A stretch of DNA of 64,000 bases from Enterococcus ureasiticus (GTDB lineage Bacteria; Bacillota; Bacilli; Lactobacillales; Enterococcaceae). The position numbers and the translations under genes were made by a program. Every line of letters begins with the position of its first letter. Positions within the stretch are counted from its first letter, which is position 1. The notes under the pieces are model-generated. The model had not been told where the DNA came from. It did not search any database and was given only the letters and a program-made list of their open reading frames with translations. Positions 9,147 to 16,431 of this stretch are shown one piece after another. Location of the stretch: contig NZ_MIJZ01000001.1 in assembly GCF_001730285.1 (NCBI RefSeq), forward strand, positions 124,001 through 188,000, read 5' to 3'.

Positions 9147-9175
9147 AGTATAGGCTAGGGTCTTTATTTTGTCAA
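9147..9175 (-). promoter_or_regulatory. Promoter of the T-box leader
   Basis: The minus strand shows a consensus TTGACA (9170-9175), a 17-bp spacer and TATACT (9147-9152). It lies just upstream of the T-box RNA. Confidence 0.85.
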
Positions 9176-9273
9176 CAGGATAAAAGATCGCTAGTTATTA
9201 TTGTTTTTTAATATTTAAATATGTGCAAATGAAAAATATTCTATTTTTTATTAAAAATAAATGGGGCAATATT

Positions 9274-9324
9274 TGTTATACTAGGCAAAGGAATGAACTA
9301 CTTGTATAATAGGATTATAAGTAG
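9274..9324 (+). promoter_or_regulatory. Extended -10 promoter and 5'-UTR hairpin
   Basis: TGTTATACT (9274-9282) is an extended -10 element with no good -35. Sixteen bases later comes a near-perfect inverted repeat, CTACTTGTATAAT / ATTATAAGTAG (9298-9324, loop AGG). It could be an operator or an RNA hairpin that ends 4 bp before the ribosome binding site of the next gene. Otherwise I see nothing in 9181-9273 beyond AT-rich DNA. Confidence 0.5.
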
Positions 9325-9339
9325 TAGAGGAGAAATGAA

Positions 9340-10023
9340 ATGAAGAAAAATTTTATTGACGTTAAAGATGACTTTGTGGCATCTATAAATAGGCAGAAAA
9401 AGCTTTCTGCTATTATTTTAGTTGTAATTGTTCTATTTATTATAAGTCTATTCATAGTAGTACCCAAAGTACAGGCTAATATTCGGGCTTCCGAAATTAA
9501 ATCTTTAGTAAACCAAGAAAAACTAGCAAATAAAGCAAATTATTTAGATGCGAAAACAGCAGACAACGAAATTAATGAAAAGACTGCAATGACTGTTTTA
9601 TTTTCAGTACCAAGTGGAAAAACCTATGGAAATATCATTGATGTATTAAAAGATCCTAAGCAAATGAAAGATTTTAATCATAGCATTTATATCTACCCGA
9701 TGGTTTATGATGTAGAGAAAATCGAAGAAAAATATAAAATCAAAAAGAATGAAGTAACGATTGTCTTTTTTGAGAATGGAAAAGAGAAAAATAGGATTTC
9801 TATTGATGAAAGTTTCGATACAAAAACGATGCTTATCCAAGCTTTAAATCAGTTGCCTTTGTCTAGTGTATCTGAGAGTATTCAGCCGCCAGCACCATCA
9901 TCAGCACCAACACCTACATCTGATTCAGCTCAGTCAACAACAGAAACAACAGCTGAACAAGTGACTGATGAACAAGAACCAACGTTAGGACAATCAGCAG
10001 AAGCTGATTCAGTAGCGCAATAA
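9340..10023 (+). CDS. Membrane-anchored protein of unknown function with Ser/Thr/Pro-rich tail
   Basis: The 227-residue protein has a short cytoplasmic N-terminus, one membrane helix (about 22-44, LSAIILVVIVLFIISLFIVV), an outside alpha/beta domain (about 75-170) and a low-complexity tail rich in Pro, Ser, Thr, Glu and Gln (about 178-227). The middle domain (TAMTVLFSVPSGKTYGN, YIYPMVYDVEKIEEKY, VTIVFFENGKEK) has a strand-helix order reminiscent of a thioredoxin fold but no CxxC motif. That resemblance is only suggestive. GAGGAGAAATGAA precedes the ATG. The extended -10 promoter upstream suggests its own transcript, which may include the micro-ORFs that follow. Confidence 0.7.
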   Translation: MKKNFIDVKDDFVASINRQKKLSAIILVVIVLFIISLFIVVPKVQANIRASEIKSLVNQEKLANKANYLDAKTADNEINEKTAMTVLFSVPSGKTYGNIIDVLKDPKQMKDFNHSIYIYPMVYDVEKIEEKYKIKKNEVTIVFFENGKEKNRISIDESFDTKTMLIQALNQLPLSSVSESIQPPAPSSAPTPTSDSAQSTTETTAEQVTDEQEPTLGQSAEADSVAQ

Positions 10024-10051
10024 ATTACTTTTTTAGAAAGAAGGGCTTGAT

Positions 10052-10150
10052 ATGAGAGAATTTATTCTATTCAGTTTATTGGGACTTTTTATAACTAAAC
10101 CTAGAGTGCAGCGTGTATACGTAAGAAGTGAACGACGTGACAAGTGCTAA
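10052..10150 (+). CDS. Candidate 32-residue hydrophobic small protein
   Basis: ATG at 10052 is preceded by AAAGAAGG and opens a 32-codon frame: hydrophobic start MREFILFSLLGLFI, then a basic tail TKPRVQRVYVRSERRDKC. It could be a short membrane peptide. Directly after its TAA, in the same frame, ATG 10151 opens a further 15 codons (MADFGDRFSKKEDSD) that end inside a hairpin. The 3' end overlaps the start of the acetyltransferase reading frame in another frame. No homology is known to me; the good ribosome binding site is the main evidence. Confidence 0.4.
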   Translation: MREFILFSLLGLFITKPRVQRVYVRSERRDKC

Positions 10151-10712
10151 ATGGCGGACTTTGGCGACAGATTTAGTAAAAAAGAGGACTCGGACTAATA
10201 CTGAGTCCTCTTTCAATCGTAATAGGTCAAAAAAAGTCCGAATAACTGAAAACGTTCGTTTGATTCCTTTTGATAAGATTCGTAAAGAGTCCTTAAAATG
10301 GTATCAGGATCCAGAAAGTATGCGCAGCATTGTAGGAACCAAGACCACTTACACAAAAGAACAGATTCAACAAATGTACGAGTGGCAAAATGAACATGGC
10401 TTACTTTATTACATTGAATATAACAGCGGCAAGCATCCTCAAATAATCGGCGATGTCTGGTTAGCAGAAGATGACTACGCAATCGTGATCGATCGAGCAT
10501 TTCGTAACCGACATATTGGGCGAATGGTCACCAAATATTTTATTTATAAATCCCAAAAAATGGGTAGAGATTTTATTACAGTCAGTGAAATATTTAATTG
10601 GAATAAAGCGTCTCAAAAAATGTTTACCAATTTAGATTTTTATCCTTTTAAAGAAAATAAAGATAGTTGGAGTTACCGCAAACGTTTAAAAAAAGCCCAA
10701 AAGCAAAAGTAA
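10128..10712 (+). CDS. GNAT-family N-acetyltransferase, start uncertain
   Basis: The C-terminal 150 residues form a GNAT domain: ENVRLIPFDKIRKESLKWYQD at its start, then IIGDVWLAEDDYAIVIDRAFRNRHIGRMVTKY, where FRNRHIGRMV is the acetyl-CoA-binding loop (motif A), and FNWNKASQKMFTNLDF. Such enzymes move an acetyl group from acetyl-CoA to an amine; the substrate is unknown. The frame opens at GTG 10128, but the first 40 residues are Arg/Lys/Ser/Thr-rich, overlap a micro-ORF and contain a terminator-like hairpin. The true start may lie near 10240-10262, for example TTG 10260, although no clear ribosome binding site is visible there. Confidence 0.7.
   Translation: MNDVTSAKWRTLATDLVKKRTRTNTESSFNRNRSKKVRITENVRLIPFDKIRKESLKWYQDPESMRSIVGTKTTYTKEQIQQMYEWQNEHGLLYYIEYNSGKHPQIIGDVWLAEDDYAIVIDRAFRNRHIGRMVTKYFIYKSQKMGRDFITVSEIFNWNKASQKMFTNLDFYPFKENKDSWSYRKRLKKAQKQK
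10181..10213 (+). terminator. 11-bp hairpin inside the apparent 5' end of the acetyltransferase frame
   Basis: A perfect 11-bp stem AAAGAGGACTC / GAGTCCTCTTT with an 11-nt loop follows the micro-ORFs. Only a short T-run (CTCTTTC) follows. It looks like a terminator for the upstream genes, yet it sits in an open reading frame, so the acetyltransferase start may be further downstream. Confidence 0.5.
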
Positions 10713-10748
10713 AATTCAAAATAATCACTGTTTGGACCATTTTTAGAC

Positions 10749-10778
10749 TTGACGAACAAATTCTTTTTAGTGTAAACT
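10749..10778 (+). promoter_or_regulatory. Promoter of the trp-type leader and trpXYZ
   Basis: TTGACG (10749-10754), an 18-bp spacer and TAAACT (10773-10778) lie about 30 bp upstream of the leader-peptide ATG. Confidence 0.7.
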
Positions 10779-10810
10779 GATTTCAACAGAAAAACTATAG
10801 GAGTGATTAC

Positions 10811-10873
10811 ATGAACAGACTATCAAAACCAATCAAAGAATTGAATAATTCATGGCAAAACTGGCGTAGATAG
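10811..10873 (+). CDS. Leader peptide with two Trp codons (trp attenuator)
   Basis: A 20-codon frame, MNRLSKPIKELNNSWQNWRR, starts at ATG 10811 with TAGGAG 7 nt upstream. Trp codons are at 10853 and 10862, three codons apart and close to the TAG stop at 10871-10873. The stop codon abuts the first arm of the attenuator. This is the arrangement of ribosome-mediated amino-acid attenuation: stalling at Trp codons under starvation, or release at the stop when Trp is plentiful, decides the downstream RNA fold. Confidence 0.85.
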   Translation: MNRLSKPIKELNNSWQNWRR

Positions 10874-10996
10874 TTGTATGTATGATACTCTCATAGATAC
10901 AACTTTAGAAGACAAATTCTAAATTTTGTATCTATGTCGGCTTATTCAAGATGAATTTTCGACCGCATAGATGAGTATTCTATGTGGTTTTTGTTT
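10873..10996 (+). promoter_or_regulatory. Trp-responsive transcription attenuator with four competing stems
   Basis: Five arms form a chain of exclusive pairings: arm 1 (10873-10885) with arm 2 (10891-10903), 12 bp with one mismatch; arm 2 (10892-10902) with arm 3 (10926-10936), 11 bp; arm 3 (10930-10940) with arm 4 (10963-10972), 10 bp with one bulge; arm 4 (10963-10971) with arm 5 (10979-10987), 9 bp and then TTTTTGTTT, an intrinsic terminator. A ribosome on the stop codon covers arm 1, so 2:3 and the terminator form. A ribosome stalled at Trp leaves arm 1 free, so 1:2 and then 3:4 form and transcription continues. The pairings are seen; the mechanism is inferred. Confidence 0.85.
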
Positions 10997-10998
10997 AT

Positions 10999-11038
10999 AA
11001 AACAACGACCGCTCCTTTTTAGGATTTGTCGTTGTTTT
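10999..11038 (+). terminator. Second terminator-like hairpin before trpX
   Basis: The 11-bp stem AAAACAACGAC / GTCGTTGTTTT has a further inner CCT/AGG pairing and is followed by a T-run. It follows the attenuator terminator by only a few bases and precedes the trpX ribosome binding site, so transcripts must pass two terminators. Confidence 0.8.
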
Positions 11039-11080
11039 TTTGTTTAAAATTGTTAATTTGGTAAGAAGGAGAGAAAAAAC

Positions 11081-12070
11081 ATGAGAAAAAATCGTTTATC
11101 AGTCGTTGTAGCAATTATTGTTTTATTTTTGTTTGCATCATTTTTCATAGAAAAGAAAGAAACAGTAAAACAAAAACTACCAACAGTTGGTGTATTACAG
11201 TTTGTTAGTCATCCTGCTTTAGATCAAATATATAAAGGGATTCAAGCCGGTTTGAAAGAAAAAGGATATGAAGATGGGAAAAATATACGAATTGCTTTTC
11301 AAAACGGCCAAGCCGATCAAAGTAAGCTAGCCACTATGAGTCAACAATTAGTACAAGAAAAAAAATCTGATGTTTTGATCGGGATCGCTACACCAGCCGC
11401 TCAAGCACTTGCCAATACAACATCAGAAATACCGATTATCCTTGGTGCAATAACCGATCCAGTTAGTGCAGGCCTTGTAAAAGACAATCAAAAGCCAGGT
11501 GGTAACATTACTGGCGTAAGTGATAAATCGCCGGTAGCTGCTCAGTTTGATTTAGCGACGGAAATCTTGCCTAAAGGTAAGAAAGTCGGAATCTTGTATG
11601 CTTCATCAGAAGAAAATTCCAAATATCAAGTTGAAGAGGCAAAAAGAGTTGCTGAAAAGAAAGGGTTGACTGTAAAAACATTTGCAGTACCTTCCAGTAA
11701 TGAAATCGCACAAACCGTTCAAGTGATGACTAGCGAAGTGGATTTTATTTATATTCCAACAGACAATACAATAGCTAACGCGATGCAAACCGTAGTCAGT
11801 GAAGCCAACAAAACAAAGACTCCAATCATTCCATCCGTTGATACAATGGTTGAACAAGGTGGACTTGCGACAGTGGGAATCAATCAATTTGAGTTAGGCG
11901 TTCAAACGGGTAAGATGGCCGCAGATATTTTATCAGGAGAAGCCAAGCCTGCAACAACACCCATTTATACGTTTAAAACAGGGGACATCATCATTAATCA
12001 AAAACAAGCAGAGAAATTGGGGATTTCAATTCCTGAAAATATCAAATCAAAAGCAAAAATTATAGACTAA
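11081..12070 (+). CDS. trpX: ABC transporter substrate-binding protein (TrpX-type, probable tryptophan uptake)
   Basis: The 329-residue protein belongs to the ABC_sub_bind family of periplasmic-binding-like proteins. It captures the substrate outside the cell and hands it to the adjacent permease. The N-terminus has a membrane helix (about 7-22) but no lipobox cysteine and no cysteine at all, so it is probably anchored by an uncleaved helix instead of a lipid. Repeating PTVGVLQFVSHPALD, DVLIGIATPAAQALAN and VGILYASSEENSKYQ segments fit the two-lobe fold. Tryptophan as substrate is inferred from the family (TrpXYZ) and from the Trp-codon leader upstream. AAGGAG precedes the ATG. Confidence 0.85.
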   Translation: MRKNRLSVVVAIIVLFLFASFFIEKKETVKQKLPTVGVLQFVSHPALDQIYKGIQAGLKEKGYEDGKNIRIAFQNGQADQSKLATMSQQLVQEKKSDVLIGIATPAAQALANTTSEIPIILGAITDPVSAGLVKDNQKPGGNITGVSDKSPVAAQFDLATEILPKGKKVGILYASSEENSKYQVEEAKRVAEKKGLTVKTFAVPSSNEIAQTVQVMTSEVDFIYIPTDNTIANAMQTVVSEANKTKTPIIPSVDTMVEQGGLATVGINQFELGVQTGKMAADILSGEAKPATTPIYTFKTGDIIINQKQAEKLGISIPENIKSKAKIID

Positions 12071-12088
12071 ACACAGGGAGAGGATCAC

Positions 12089-12976
12089 ATGATAGTTTCA
12101 GCAATTGGACAAGGAATGTTATGGGCAATATTAGGATTAGGAATTTTCATGACGTATCGTATTTTAAATTTTCCAGATATGACGACAGAAGGTTCGTTTC
12201 CACTCGGAGGAGCAGTTTGTGTTACGGCCATCACTTCAGGAATTCACCCGATTTTAGCAACTTTATTAGGCGTTTTGGCAGGTATGTGTGCAGGGCTTGT
12301 TACCGGATTACTCTTTACAAAAGGAAAAATTCCAGTAATATTAGCAGGAATTTTGGTCATGTCGGGTTTGAATTCCGTTATTCTTTATGTAATGCAGACA
12401 CCAAATTTATCTTTGTTGAATAAACCTAAAATTCAAGATTTCTTTTTACAACTAAATTTACCTAACTATTATGATATTGTATTTTTAGGTGTGATTTTTT
12501 TAGCGATCATCATTAGTTTATTACTATTTTTCTTTAATACAAATTTAGGTCAAGCGTATATTGCAACTGGAGACAATGAGCATATGGCGCGATCGATCGG
12601 AATTAAAACAGATTCTATGAAGATATTAGGTCTGACATTATCAAATGGTGTGATTGCTTTGTCAGGTGCATTAATCGCTCAAAATGATGGGTATGCAGAT
12701 GTCAACAAAGGAACCGGTGTGATCGTTATCGGATTGGCCTCAATCATCATTGGTGAAGTTTTGTTTGGAGAGTTGACTTTTGCAGAGCGCTTAGTAGCTA
12801 TTGTTGTTGGGAGTATTATTTATCAATTACTTATTCTATTGGTTATCAAACTTGGATTCGACACAACCTATTTAAAAATCTTTTCAGCCGTGATCTTAGC
12901 TGCATGTTTAATGATTCCGCAACTGAAAAAGGCCTTGAATCTACACTTTTTACCACAAAAGGAGGGTGAGAAATGA
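12089..12976 (+). CDS. trpY: ABC transporter permease (TrpY-type)
   Basis: The 295-residue integral membrane protein has about eight to nine helices and belongs to the branched-chain amino acid/ribose-type permease family (BPD_transp_2). It forms the channel for the substrate bound by the preceding protein. The segment TDNEHMARSIGIKTDSMKILGLTLSN, here with GDNEHMARSIGI, is the cytoplasmic coupling loop that contacts the ATPase, and NDGYADVNKGTGVIVIGLASIIIGE is typical of this permease group. GGGAGAGG precedes the ATG. It lies 18 bp after the binding-protein gene and overlaps the ATPase gene by 4 bp (ATGA), so it is translated in concert with both. Confidence 0.87.
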   Translation: MIVSAIGQGMLWAILGLGIFMTYRILNFPDMTTEGSFPLGGAVCVTAITSGIHPILATLLGVLAGMCAGLVTGLLFTKGKIPVILAGILVMSGLNSVILYVMQTPNLSLLNKPKIQDFFLQLNLPNYYDIVFLGVIFLAIIISLLLFFFNTNLGQAYIATGDNEHMARSIGIKTDSMKILGLTLSNGVIALSGALIAQNDGYADVNKGTGVIVIGLASIIIGEVLFGELTFAERLVAIVVGSIIYQLLILLVIKLGFDTTYLKIFSAVILAACLMIPQLKKALNLHFLPQKEGEK

Positions 12977-13758
12977 GCACAGTTTTAGAGCTTAAAAATG
13001 CAACAAAACGTATCGATAATGGATTGAATGAAACAAAAATGATTTTAAATCATGTGAATTTGACAATTTCTCAAGGCGAATTTGTCACTGTTTTAGGTGG
13101 TAACGGTGCGGGTAAAAGCACCTTGTTTAACAGTATTGCCGGTACGGTAACATTGAGCGAAGGTGATTTGTTTATCAACGATCAGAATATTACGACATAT
13201 TCCGAAGAAAAAAGAGCAAAATATTTATCTCGTGTTTTCCAAGATCCAAAAATGGGGACCGCACCAAGAATGACCGTTGCTGAGAATTTACTTTTAGCAC
13301 TATATCGGGGGAAAAGACGTGGTTTACGCTTGCGTAAATTGAACGAAGAAAGAGCCTTTTTTACAAAAATTTGCAGTGAAGTCGGAAACGGCTTAGAAAA
13401 TCATTTGGATACACCAACTGGAAACTTATCTGGTGGTCAACGACAGGCATTGAGTTTATTAATGGCGACATTATCTAAACCTGAATTACTGCTTTTAGAT
13501 GAGCATACAGCCGCTTTAGATCCAAAAACGTCCAAACAATTGATGCAGCTGACAGACCAACGAATCAAAGAAGGTCAGTTGACTTGTTTAATGATCACTC
13601 ACCGCATGGAGGATGCTTTAAATTATGGCGATCGTTTGATCGTTTTACAAAAAGGCCAAATTATCAAAGATTTAAATAAAGCCGAAAAAGAAAAATTGAC
13701 TTTACAAGATTTATTGTTGTTTTTTGAAGAAGAAGTTGAAGAAATCTCAATTGATTAA
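12973..13758 (+). CDS. trpZ: ABC transporter ATP-binding protein (TrpZ-type)
   Basis: The 261-residue ATPase powers the importer from the cytoplasmic side. It has a complete set of nucleotide-binding motifs: Walker A GGNGAGKST (about 43-51), signature LSGGQRQ (about 154-160), Walker B LLLLDEHTAALD and the switch histidine in LMITHRMED. The four-base overlap with the permease gene indicates translational coupling. A 19-bp perfect terminator follows, closing the operon. Functional assignment to tryptophan rests on the operon context and the leader-peptide attenuator. Confidence 0.88.
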   Translation: MSTVLELKNATKRIDNGLNETKMILNHVNLTISQGEFVTVLGGNGAGKSTLFNSIAGTVTLSEGDLFINDQNITTYSEEKRAKYLSRVFQDPKMGTAPRMTVAENLLLALYRGKRRGLRLRKLNEERAFFTKICSEVGNGLENHLDTPTGNLSGGQRQALSLLMATLSKPELLLLDEHTAALDPKTSKQLMQLTDQRIKEGQLTCLMITHRMEDALNYGDRLIVLQKGQIIKDLNKAEKEKLTLQDLLLFFEEEVEEISID

Positions 13759-13760
13759 AT

Positions 13761-13803
13761 AAAAAAGATTGATCTAGTAAAAATTACTAGATCAATCTTT
13801 TTT
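13761..13803. terminator. Bidirectional terminator, 19-bp perfect stem
   Basis: AAAAAAGATTGATCTAGTA pairs perfectly with the arm at 13785-13803 around an AAAAT loop. It ends trpXYZ, and its right arm overlaps the stop codon of the converging exporter gene. Confidence 0.95.
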
Positions 13804-14269
13804 ATTTAGAATCTTTCAGTATAGTTTTATTTTTGTCCAATAAATTTTTCAACAGACGTTCAACAATTCCCGTCACCATAAAACCAGCTGCAATTGCGCC
13901 TGCTGTCATGATTACTTTAATGATAAAATGTATTCCACTGACATAATCACCTAAAACAATACTTCTAACCGCTTGATAAGCAGGTCCACCAGGGACTAAG
14001 GGAACGAGGCTAGGTATATTAAAAATCGTCATCGGCATTTTTTTTCTACGTGAAAAATAGATACTCAGTAAACCAATCCCGATCGCACCAAGAAAATTAG
14101 CAAAAATCGCACCAGCTTCTAGGTTTTTAGTAGACCAGTAGATCATCCAGCCAACAGCACCAGTGAGACCACAAGCATTCAAAACTTTTCTTGGAACATT
14201 AGTAACAATCCCAAAAGTGACCGTACTCAGATAGCTAAACAAACAATGAATAACAACTTCCACATTCAT
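13802..14269 (-). CDS. Threonine/serine exporter family protein, C-terminal-type subunit (YjjB-like)
   Basis: The 155-residue membrane protein has about four to five helices and carries the ThrE_2 signature NIPSLVPLVPGGPAYQAVRSIVLGDY. In Corynebacterium ThrE this domain is fused to the N-terminal domain encoded here by the preceding gene. Split pairs of this type (YjjP/YjjB) export threonine, serine or, in Escherichia, succinate. AAGGAGA lies directly before the ATG and overlaps the stop codon of the upstream gene (6 bp apart), so the two are surely co-translated. The substrate is not determined by the sequence. Confidence 0.85.
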   Translation of the reverse strand: MNVEVVIHCLFSYLSTVTFGIVTNVPRKVLNACGLTGAVGWMIYWSTKNLEAGAIFANFLGAIGIGLLSIYFSRRKKMPMTIFNIPSLVPLVPGGPAYQAVRSIVLGDYVSGIHFIIKVIMTAGAIAAGFMVTGIVERLLKNLLDKNKTILKDSK

Positions 14270-14275
14270 TTCTCC

Positions 14276-15037
14276 TTACATAAATAGTTTAAATACAATC
14301 GCAATGCCAATTCCGATGGATCCAGCAACAAATATCGCTTCGGTTGCACGTGCTGTTCCGCTTAATAAATGTCCGGCCAATATATCCCTAAACGAATTGG
14401 TGATAGCAACACCAGGGACAAGCGGCATAACAGCGCCGATAATAATATTATCGATATTTCCAGCTAGATGGAATCTCACTGCTAAATAGGCTAATAAACC
14501 AATTGTGAAAGCTGCTAAAAAATCATCTAAAAATTTGATATTGAGCCAATTCTTAGTGAAATAAGCTACACTAAAACCAATCATTCCAATGAAAAAGGTA
14601 GCTACAAAATCATGCCAATGTCCTCCAAAAATATACATCAACGTGCAACTGACAATTCCCGCTGCAACTATTTGCAAGGGAACAGAATAAGTTGGTGCTT
14701 CATGATTGATGTTGGCAAGCTTTAGATTTAATTCTTCTAAAGAAATTTCTTTCTCGGCAAATTTCCGCGAAAGGCTATTAACGATCGCTACTTTTTCTAA
14801 GTTGATACTTCGTTCAGTCACATTTTCTAATTGGGTATAATTACTAGATCGAAACCCCATAAAAAGACCAGTTGCAGTAACGTAACTAACGCTTTCTTTT
14901 TGACCAGCATTTTCAGCAATTCGATTCATTGTATCTTCAACGCGATAAACTTCAGAACCACTTTCAGTCATAATTTTCCCCGCCATTAAGCATGTATCTA
15001 AAATAAGTTGTATCGTTGATTGTTTCTTTTCATCCAT
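14276..15037 (-). CDS. Threonine/serine exporter family protein, N-terminal-type subunit (YjjP-like, DUF1212)
   Basis: The 253-residue protein has a soluble N-terminal part with the family signature LMAGKIMTESGSEVYRVEDTMNRI and VTATGLFMGF, followed by about five membrane helices, with MPLVPGVAITNSFRDILAGHLLSG near the end. The latter mirrors the PLVPGG motif of the small partner, so the two proteins probably form one carrier. AGGAGT precedes the ATG by 9 nt. It is the first gene of a two-gene operon on the minus strand. I see no regulator beside it. Confidence 0.87.
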   Translation of the reverse strand: MDEKKQSTIQLILDTCLMAGKIMTESGSEVYRVEDTMNRIAENAGQKESVSYVTATGLFMGFRSSNYTQLENVTERSINLEKVAIVNSLSRKFAEKEISLEELNLKLANINHEAPTYSVPLQIVAAGIVSCTLMYIFGGHWHDFVATFFIGMIGFSVAYFTKNWLNIKFLDDFLAAFTIGLLAYLAVRFHLAGNIDNIIIGAVMPLVPGVAITNSFRDILAGHLLSGTARATEAIFVAGSIGIGIAIVFKLFM

Positions 15038-15279
15038 GGACCAAAAACTCCTTACAATAAAGTTACAGTAAAATCAGTGTATCATTTTTTGAAGCTGTTT
15101 GAAATGATAGAGTAGCTTACCATTGAAAAAGTTTAGAGTCGTAATGTTTAGAATTTCCTTAGAATTATAAAGAAACACTAAAAAATTGTAGGAAACTTCA
15201 CAGATACCTAAAAGTTCCTTGCATTTTCTAATTAAAAGTCCTATCCTTATAGATAACAAACCAAAGGGGTCTAGATATT

Positions 15280-15468
15280 ATGGATAAACAATGGTCACTT
15301 TATTCAGTAAGCAGTCTGATTTTACTTGTATTGTTAAAAAGGACATTCGATCAGGGACATATAGGATTAAGTGCTATTTTACTTTTTCTCTTACTGATTC
15401 AAGTGACAGGAACCGTTATCTGTGTTCATCAAAAAAGACATAAAAAAGAAATCCCATCTTCTAAATAA
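15280..15468 (+). CDS. Small membrane protein of unknown function (62 residues)
   Basis: The frame begins MDKQWSLYSVSSLILLVLLKR and has two predicted membrane helices (about 8-20 and 30-51) and a basic tail (HQKRHKKE). AAAGGGG lies 9 nt before the ATG, and a terminator overlaps its stop, which together support a real gene. No family is known to me. Between 15038 and 15279 I see only AT-rich DNA with a weak TTGCAT / TATCCT promoter candidate near 15220-15247. Confidence 0.6.
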   Translation: MDKQWSLYSVSSLILLVLLKRTFDQGHIGLSAILLFLLLIQVTGTVICVHQKRHKKEIPSSK

Positions 15469-15480
15469 GAAGTGGGATTT
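15449..15480. terminator. Terminator overlapping the small membrane protein stop
   Basis: AAATCCCA/TGGGATTT plus CTTCT/AGAAG form a 13-bp stem with one bulge, followed by a T-run. The stop codon of the 62-residue gene lies in the loop. Confidence 0.85.
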
Positions 15481-15507
15481 TTTATTTTACTTTTAAAAAC
15501 GAAAATA

Positions 15508-16281
15508 CTAAATCAAATCAAAGTGCTTTAAGGCATGAATGATTCCGCCATCACTATTTTTCTTGGTGATAAAACTTGCTCGTTCTTTTAGCTCAGTTCG
15601 TGCATTGCCCATCGCGATTTTATTATCGCAAGCTTCAAACAAAGCCAAATCGTTGATCCCATCACCAAAAGCAAAAGTAGGAACAGCTGGTAAATCTAAA
15701 GTCTTGAATAGATTTTTTACACCTGTACCTTTAGAAACACCTTTTCTAACAGTATCGATCGAATACGGTCCATTACGATAAAAGGTCATTTCTGGAAAAT
15801 GTTTCAGATAATGCTCATCACCATCTTCAGACAAGACTAACATCATATTAACGGTCTTATCTTTTAGGCTGGATCGATCGATTACAGGAACATCCGAATG
15901 GATAAAGGCATATGCGTTAGCTAGGATCTCACTGTGTCCAGAACACCAAATTTGTTGGTCATTATAATAGGAAATTTCGTGACCTAAACTTTTGACGTGC
16001 TCATACATTTTTAGGCACTCTTCATAGGTAAACTCATCAGAATAAACTTTTTTTCCTTCAACTTGGATAAACTGTCCATTCATAACGATGGCCGAGTCGA
16101 TACCGCTGTCTTTCATAATATGCTCAATTTCTACAATAGTTCGTCCAGTTGCGATCATCGGTAAGACATTGTTGGCTTTTAATGCGCTGATAGCCGCCGT
16201 TATCTCAGGGGTAATTTGTGACTTGTTGTTCAGTAATGTTCCATCTAAATCAAAAAAAGCAACTGCTTGAATATTTTTCAT
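15508..16281 (-). CDS. Cof-type HAD-superfamily phosphatase
   Basis: The 257-residue cytoplasmic hydrolase has HAD motif I FDLDGTLLN (nucleophile Asp10, acid Asp12), motif II in MIATGRT, the conserved lysine in the SKGTGVK region and motif IV FGDGINDLALFE. The cap domain between about 80 and 180 is the C2 type typical of the Cof/YwpJ group, which dephosphorylates sugar phosphates or similar small metabolites. It is a single gene transcribed away from the two-component system. AGGACG precedes the ATG. Confidence 0.85.
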   Translation of the reverse strand: MKNIQAVAFFDLDGTLLNNKSQITPEITAAISALKANNVLPMIATGRTIVEIEHIMKDSGIDSAIVMNGQFIQVEGKKVYSDEFTYEECLKMYEHVKSLGHEISYYNDQQIWCSGHSEILANAYAFIHSDVPVIDRSSLKDKTVNMMLVLSEDGDEHYLKHFPEMTFYRNGPYSIDTVRKGVSKGTGVKNLFKTLDLPAVPTFAFGDGINDLALFEACDNKIAMGNARTELKERASFITKKNSDGGIIHALKHFDLI

Positions 16282-16362
16282 GAATTTTCAACGTCCTTTC
16301 ACACCTAATATTATCAAAGATTGAACAAAAGACAAAGCTTTTTTGAAGAAAGATAGAAGTTA

Positions 16363-16391
16363 TTGGAGCTGAGTCGTTTTTAGAGTATAAT
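16363..16391 (+). promoter_or_regulatory. Promoter of the two-component operon
   Basis: TTGGAG (16363-16368), a 17-bp spacer and a perfect TATAAT (16386-16391) lie about 40 bp upstream of the response regulator ATG. Confidence 0.75.
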
Positions 16392-16431
16392 ATAAATGAC
16401 GTTAAAATTGAAGAAATGAGGCGAGTACATA

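Noticed and set aside
15074-15259. 61-codon minus-strand reading frame
   Set aside because: No ribosome binding site, atypical composition, and it covers the likely promoter region of the 62-residue membrane protein gene.
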